Under the pieces are notes generated by a model. The model saw only the letters and a program-made list of their open reading frames with translations. It was not told the origin of the DNA and made no database searches. A stretch of DNA of 8,329 nt from Phycisphaerae bacterium (GTDB lineage: Bacteria; Planctomycetota; Phycisphaerae; UBA1845; Fen-1342): NCBI GenBank assembly GCA_020058145.1, contig JAGVEP010000174.1, forward strand, positions 1 to 8,329, in the 5' to 3' direction. Positions 6,260-8,329 of this stretch are shown piece after piece; the stretch's first letter is position 1; each line of letters begins with the position of its first letter. The translations under genes were made by a program, and so were the position numbers.

Positions 6260-6264
6260 CTCCC
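6260..6264 (-). promoter_or_regulatory. Shine-Dalgarno-like site of the dksA-like gene
   Basis: On the minus strand GGGAG lies 4 nt before the GTG at 6253-6255 and 7 nt before the TTG at 6250-6252. It argues against translation beginning at the TTG at 6270, which lies upstream of it. It does not decide between the GTG and the nearer TTG. Confidence 0.4.
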
Positions 6265-6344
6265 GAGCAAAGGGAACGTCGGCGACCGGGCGAGCGCAAC
6301 TCTTCGCAGCGCAATAAGGTCCGCGCGGTCACCGTAGCCCCGTA

Positions 6345-6373
6345 ACTATAAGATCGACCGACTGGAATGTCAA
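6345..6373 (-). promoter_or_regulatory. Near-consensus sigma70-type promoter of the dksA-like/lspA unit
   Basis: On the minus strand a perfect -35 TTGACA (6368-6373), a 17-nt spacer (6351-6367) and the -10 TATAGT (6345-6350) match the housekeeping consensus at 11 of 12 positions. The predicted start, near 6338, gives a leader of about 80 nt before the GTG at 6255. No other match of this quality exists near a gene start in the window. A 12-nt perfect palindrome overlaps the -35 box (6369-6380). Confidence 0.75.
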
Positions 6374-6380
6374 CGTTGAC
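6369..6380. promoter_or_regulatory. Palindrome overlapping the -35 box (candidate operator)
   Basis: GTCAACGTTGAC is a perfect 12-nt palindrome that shares five bases with the -35 TTGACA of the dksA-like promoter. A dimeric repressor bound here would block the promoter. The core TCAACGTTG also occurs at 4732-4740, inside the tRNA-Pro promoter spacer. The operator role is inference from position only. Confidence 0.35.
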
Positions 6381-6401
6381 CCAAGCGCCGGTCGCACCGG
6401 A

Positions 6402-6561
6402 GGGTGTAGTCCAGGACTGTGGCAGAAAGCTCGCCGTCCGAGCCTCAGGCGCGAGCCTGGGGTCCGCGCAGCGCGCTCCGCGGGAAACCCCACGCTGGCG
6501 CATGGGGCTCGGACAGGAGGCTCGCCGCGCGGGGCGGCTACCACAGTCTTGGACTACGCCC
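6402..6561. repeat. 160-nt nested palindromic element
   Basis: This element has three layers of inverted repeat. The outer arms (6402-6425 and 6538-6561) contain GTAGTCC/GGACTAC and pair over 24 positions with very few mismatches. The middle arms (6436-6462 and 6488-6514) begin GTCCGAGCC and end GGCTCGGAC, pairing over 27 positions with four mismatches. An apical CCGCG/CGCGG (6464-6468, 6479-6483) completes it. It fills the gap between the dksA-like promoter and the symporter gene, and no protein is encoded in it. It could be a dispersed repeat, a MITE-like remnant or a structured transcript. I see no target-site duplication. The remaining 76 nt to the symporter start hold nothing I recognise. 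Confidence 0.7.
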
Positions 6562-6637
6562 CGCATCACACATCGGATACACCGGATGGGTCCCCGCCAC
6601 TCGCCGTGCCGCGGCCGAAACGGTAGGCTGCGCCCCC

Positions 6638-7945
6638 ATGCGGGCGCGCTATCCGGCACTTCATTGGCAGATTCTCATCGGCCTGGCCGTCGGCGCGGCG
6701 GCGGGACTGCTGGCCAACGCGTGGTGTCCGGCGCAGCCCGACGGCACGCCGCACGCCGGGCTGACCTGGTGCGTCGACAACCTGGCGAAGCCGGTCGGCC
6801 AAATCTTCCTGCGCCTGATCTTCATGGTGGTCCTGCCGCTGGTGTTCTCCGCGCTTGTGCTGGGCGTGGCGGGACTGGGCGACGTGCGGCGGCTCGGGCG
6901 GGTCGGCCTCCGCACGCTGGTCTTCACGCTCATCTTGTCCGCGTGCTCCGTCGGCATCGGCGTCACACTGGCCAACGTCGTGCGACCGGGTTCGCACCTG
7001 AGCGCCGCTCGTCGGGCCGCGCTCCGCGAGCGCTACGCCTCACAAGCCGCGGAACAGGTGGCCCAAGCGCGGCTGGCCAAGCCGCTGCGTGAGACGCTGC
7101 TCGACATCATCCCCAAGAACCCGTTTCAGGAAATGGTCGGCGCGCTCGATGGCAGCTCGCCGGGCGGCGGAATGCTCGCCGTCATGTTTTTCGCCCTGCT
7201 TTTCGGCATCGCTCTGACACTGGCACCGCCCGAGCGCACGCAGCCGCTCATTCGAGTCCTCGAGGGGGTCTACGACACCGTGATGGTGATTGTCGGCCTG
7301 GCCATGCGGCTGGCCCCGCTCGGGGTGGCGGCCCTGGTATTCTCGCTGGCCGCAGTGCTGGGCAGCGAGATTCTGAAAACGCTCGGATGGTACGTTTTGA
7401 CGGTGTTCGGCGGCCTGCTGCTGCACTTCTTCGGGGTCTATTCGCTCGTCGTCGGGCTCTTCGCCCGGCTGAATCCGCTGCGTTTTTTCGGCCGCATCTC
7501 TGAGGCGATTCTGACCGCGTTCGCCACGTCATCGTCGAACGCGACGCTCCCGACTTCCCTCCGGGTAACGGAGCAGAATCTGGGCGTCCGCCGTGAGATC
7601 GCGAGTTTTGTGCTCACGGTTGGGTCAACGGCCAACCAGAATGGCACGGCGCTTTACGAGGGTGTCACCGTCCTCTTCCTGGCGCAGGTTTTCGGCATCG
7701 ACTTGACGTTGACGCAGCAGATTACCGTTGCGCTGCTCGCCATCCTCGCGGGTGTCGGCACCGCGGGCGTCCCCGGCGGCTCGCTGCCGCTGCTCGTCAT
7801 GGTCCTTCAGACCGTCGGCATCCCGGCCGAGGGCATCGGGATCATCCTCGGCGTCGACCGCCTCCTCGACATGTGCCGCACGACGCTCAACGTCACCGGC
7901 GACATCGCGATCGCGGCGTGCGTGGATCGGACGGAACGCAGGTAG
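6638..7945 (+). CDS. Dicarboxylate/amino-acid:cation symporter (DAACS family)
   Basis: This 435-residue inner-membrane transporter belongs to the DAACS family (GltP, DctA, GltPh), which imports glutamate, aspartate or C4-dicarboxylates with Na+ or H+. Six helices occupy about 10-275, followed by the transport core: hairpin 1 with SSSNATLP (298-305), TM7 with NQNGT (333-337), hairpin 2 with GVPGGS (377-382), and TM8 with D407, D411, R414 and N418. The aspartates and arginine of TM8 match acidic-substrate carriers. The usual NMDGT motif of TM7 is NQNGT, changing the Asp that in GltPh contributes to a sodium site. I chose the ATG at 6638 because the first helix begins ten residues later; the in-frame extension upstream to 6419 runs through the palindromic element. 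No clear ribosome site or promoter is visible. The TAG stop lies at the edge of a palindrome. Substrate cannot be told from sequence alone. Confidence 0.93.
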   Translation: MRARYPALHWQILIGLAVGAAAGLLANAWCPAQPDGTPHAGLTWCVDNLAKPVGQIFLRLIFMVVLPLVFSALVLGVAGLGDVRRLGRVGLRTLVFTLILSACSVGIGVTLANVVRPGSHLSAARRAALRERYASQAAEQVAQARLAKPLRETLLDIIPKNPFQEMVGALDGSSPGGGMLAVMFFALLFGIALTLAPPERTQPLIRVLEGVYDTVMVIVGLAMRLAPLGVAALVFSLAAVLGSEILKTLGWYVLTVFGGLLLHFFGVYSLVVGLFARLNPLRFFGRISEAILTAFATSSSNATLPTSLRVTEQNLGVRREIASFVLTVGSTANQNGTALYEGVTVLFLAQVFGIDLTLTQQITVALLAILAGVGTAGVPGGSLPLLVMVLQTVGIPAEGIGIILGVDRLLDMCRTTLNVTGDIAIAACVDRTERR

Positions 7946-7962
7946 GGTGGGCATTGCCCACC
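7946..7962. repeat. Short palindromic repeat abutting the symporter stop codon
   Basis: GGTGGGC (7946-7952) and GCCCACC (7956-7962) form a perfect 7-bp hairpin with loop ATT, immediately after the TAG at 7943-7945. The longer string GTAGGGTGGGCATTGCCCACC is one I recall as a dispersed intergenic repeat. It lies between the convergent symporter and dockerin-like genes, where it could act as a weak transcription boundary; there is no T-tract. Confidence 0.6.
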
Positions 7963-7984
7963 ATTACGCTGCACCCGGGCCGCG

Positions 7985-8329
7985 CTACGGGGGACACACG
8001 GCGCCGGCGCTGAGCAGCGCGACCAGCGCGTTGATGTCGTCGAAGTTGATCGCGCCGTCGCAGTTGATGTCGCAGTTGGCGAAGCTGCACGGCTGTCCGC
8101 CGGAGAGGGCCGCGACGAACGGGTTGATGTCGTCGAAGTCGATCGCGCCGTCGCAGTTGCAATCGCCGACACATGAAGCGCAGATGCAGTTGGCGCAGGC
8201 CGTTCCGGCGCCCTTGAACACCCCGCTCAGGGCCTGGCACTCGTCGGCGGTGTGTTCGGCGCACAACCCACCGGCGAGGCAGCACGCGCCCCGGGGCGGC
8301 GGCGGCACGAAACCCTGCACCACCACCAC
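7985..8329 (-). CDS. Dockerin-like C-terminus of a secreted cysteine-rich protein (5' partial)
   Basis: The reading frame is open to the right window edge, so only the last 114 residues are seen. The GTG codons at the edge encode valine rather than a supported start. Residues about 14-50 hold a Cys-rich unit (GACCLAGGLCAEHTADECQAL) of a kind frequent near the C-terminus of planctomycete secreted proteins. Residues 55-112 hold two EF-hand/dockerin-like repeats, GDCNCDGAIDFDDINPFV and CDINCDGAINFDDINALV, with the Asp pattern for calcium binding. In cellulosome bacteria dockerins anchor enzymes to cohesins. In planctomycetes their partner is generally unknown, so a role in surface attachment or complex assembly is inference. 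The two repeats are nearly identical at the DNA level (8030-8066 and 8123-8159). The gene is convergent with the symporter and ends 22 nt past the hairpin at 7946-7962. Confidence 0.85.
   Translation of the reverse strand: MVVVQGFVPPPPRGACCLAGGLCAEHTADECQALSGVFKGAGTACANCICASCVGDCNCDGAIDFDDINPFVAALSGGQPCSFANCDINCDGAINFDDINALVALLSAGAVCPP
8030..8159 (-). repeat. Tandem 93-nt coding repeat (two EF-hand units)
   Basis: The 37-nt blocks at 8030-8066 and 8123-8159 differ at one base, with an offset of 93 nt (31 codons). They encode the calcium-loop core of the two dockerin-like repeats. Such identity suggests a recent duplication or gene conversion between the units. Confidence 0.7.

Noticed and set aside
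6419..6637. In-frame N-terminal extension of the symporter
   Set aside because: It would translate the nested palindrome and carries no membrane segment; DAACS proteins normally begin about ten residues before the first helix, as the ATG at 6638 does.

Overview
The window looks like chromosomal DNA from a planctomycete, probably an uncultured or lightly characterised member near the Phycisphaerae. The evidence is the high GC content, a cysteine-rich dockerin-like C-terminus with the 'DFDDINPFV' style of EF-hand repeat at the right edge, the weak or absent Shine-Dalgarno sites on several genes, and gaps filled with short palindromes of a kind I recall as widespread in planctomycete genomes. 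The phylum assignment is inference from style; there is no rRNA or other marker here.

Left part (1-3015): a tandem pair of 28-nt palindromes and a GC hairpin lie just past the end of sppA (90-1943, minus), a secreted double-S49 signal peptide peptidase. Upstream of it on the same strand is a YceH/DUF480 protein (2196-2879, minus). Divergent from yceH across a 136-nt gap is a protein with a degenerate HD-GYP domain (3016-4254, plus) that has lost the His and Lys of the HDxGK motif.

Middle part (4255-6401): a gap of about 370 nt holds a cloverleaf-like palindromic element and then a hairpin terminator. This terminator closes a minus-strand unit that reads dksA/traR-like gene (5539-6255), lspA (4722-5429), tRNA-Pro(GGG) (4623-4697). 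Two near-consensus sigma70-type promoters are visible for this unit: one ahead of the dksA-like gene, and one buried in the 3' end of lspA that would transcribe the tRNA separately. The dksA-like/lspA pairing is known from other bacteria, for example actinobacteria.

Right part (6402-8329): a 160-nt nested palindrome separates the dksA-like promoter from a DAACS-family dicarboxylate/amino-acid:cation symporter (6638-7945, plus). Its stop codon sits at the start of another short palindrome. The last gene (7985 to beyond 8329, minus) is the C-terminal piece of a secreted dockerin-like protein.

The genes do not form one pathway. LspA (cuts lipoprotein signal peptides) and SppA (degrades released signal peptides) act in the same process but are in separate transcription units. 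I see no phage, CRISPR, transposase, toxin or defence system, and no convincing undescribed multi-gene system. The most unusual signals are the several different palindrome families in the gaps, the degenerate HD-GYP centre, the altered sodium-site motif of the symporter and the long insertion in LspA.
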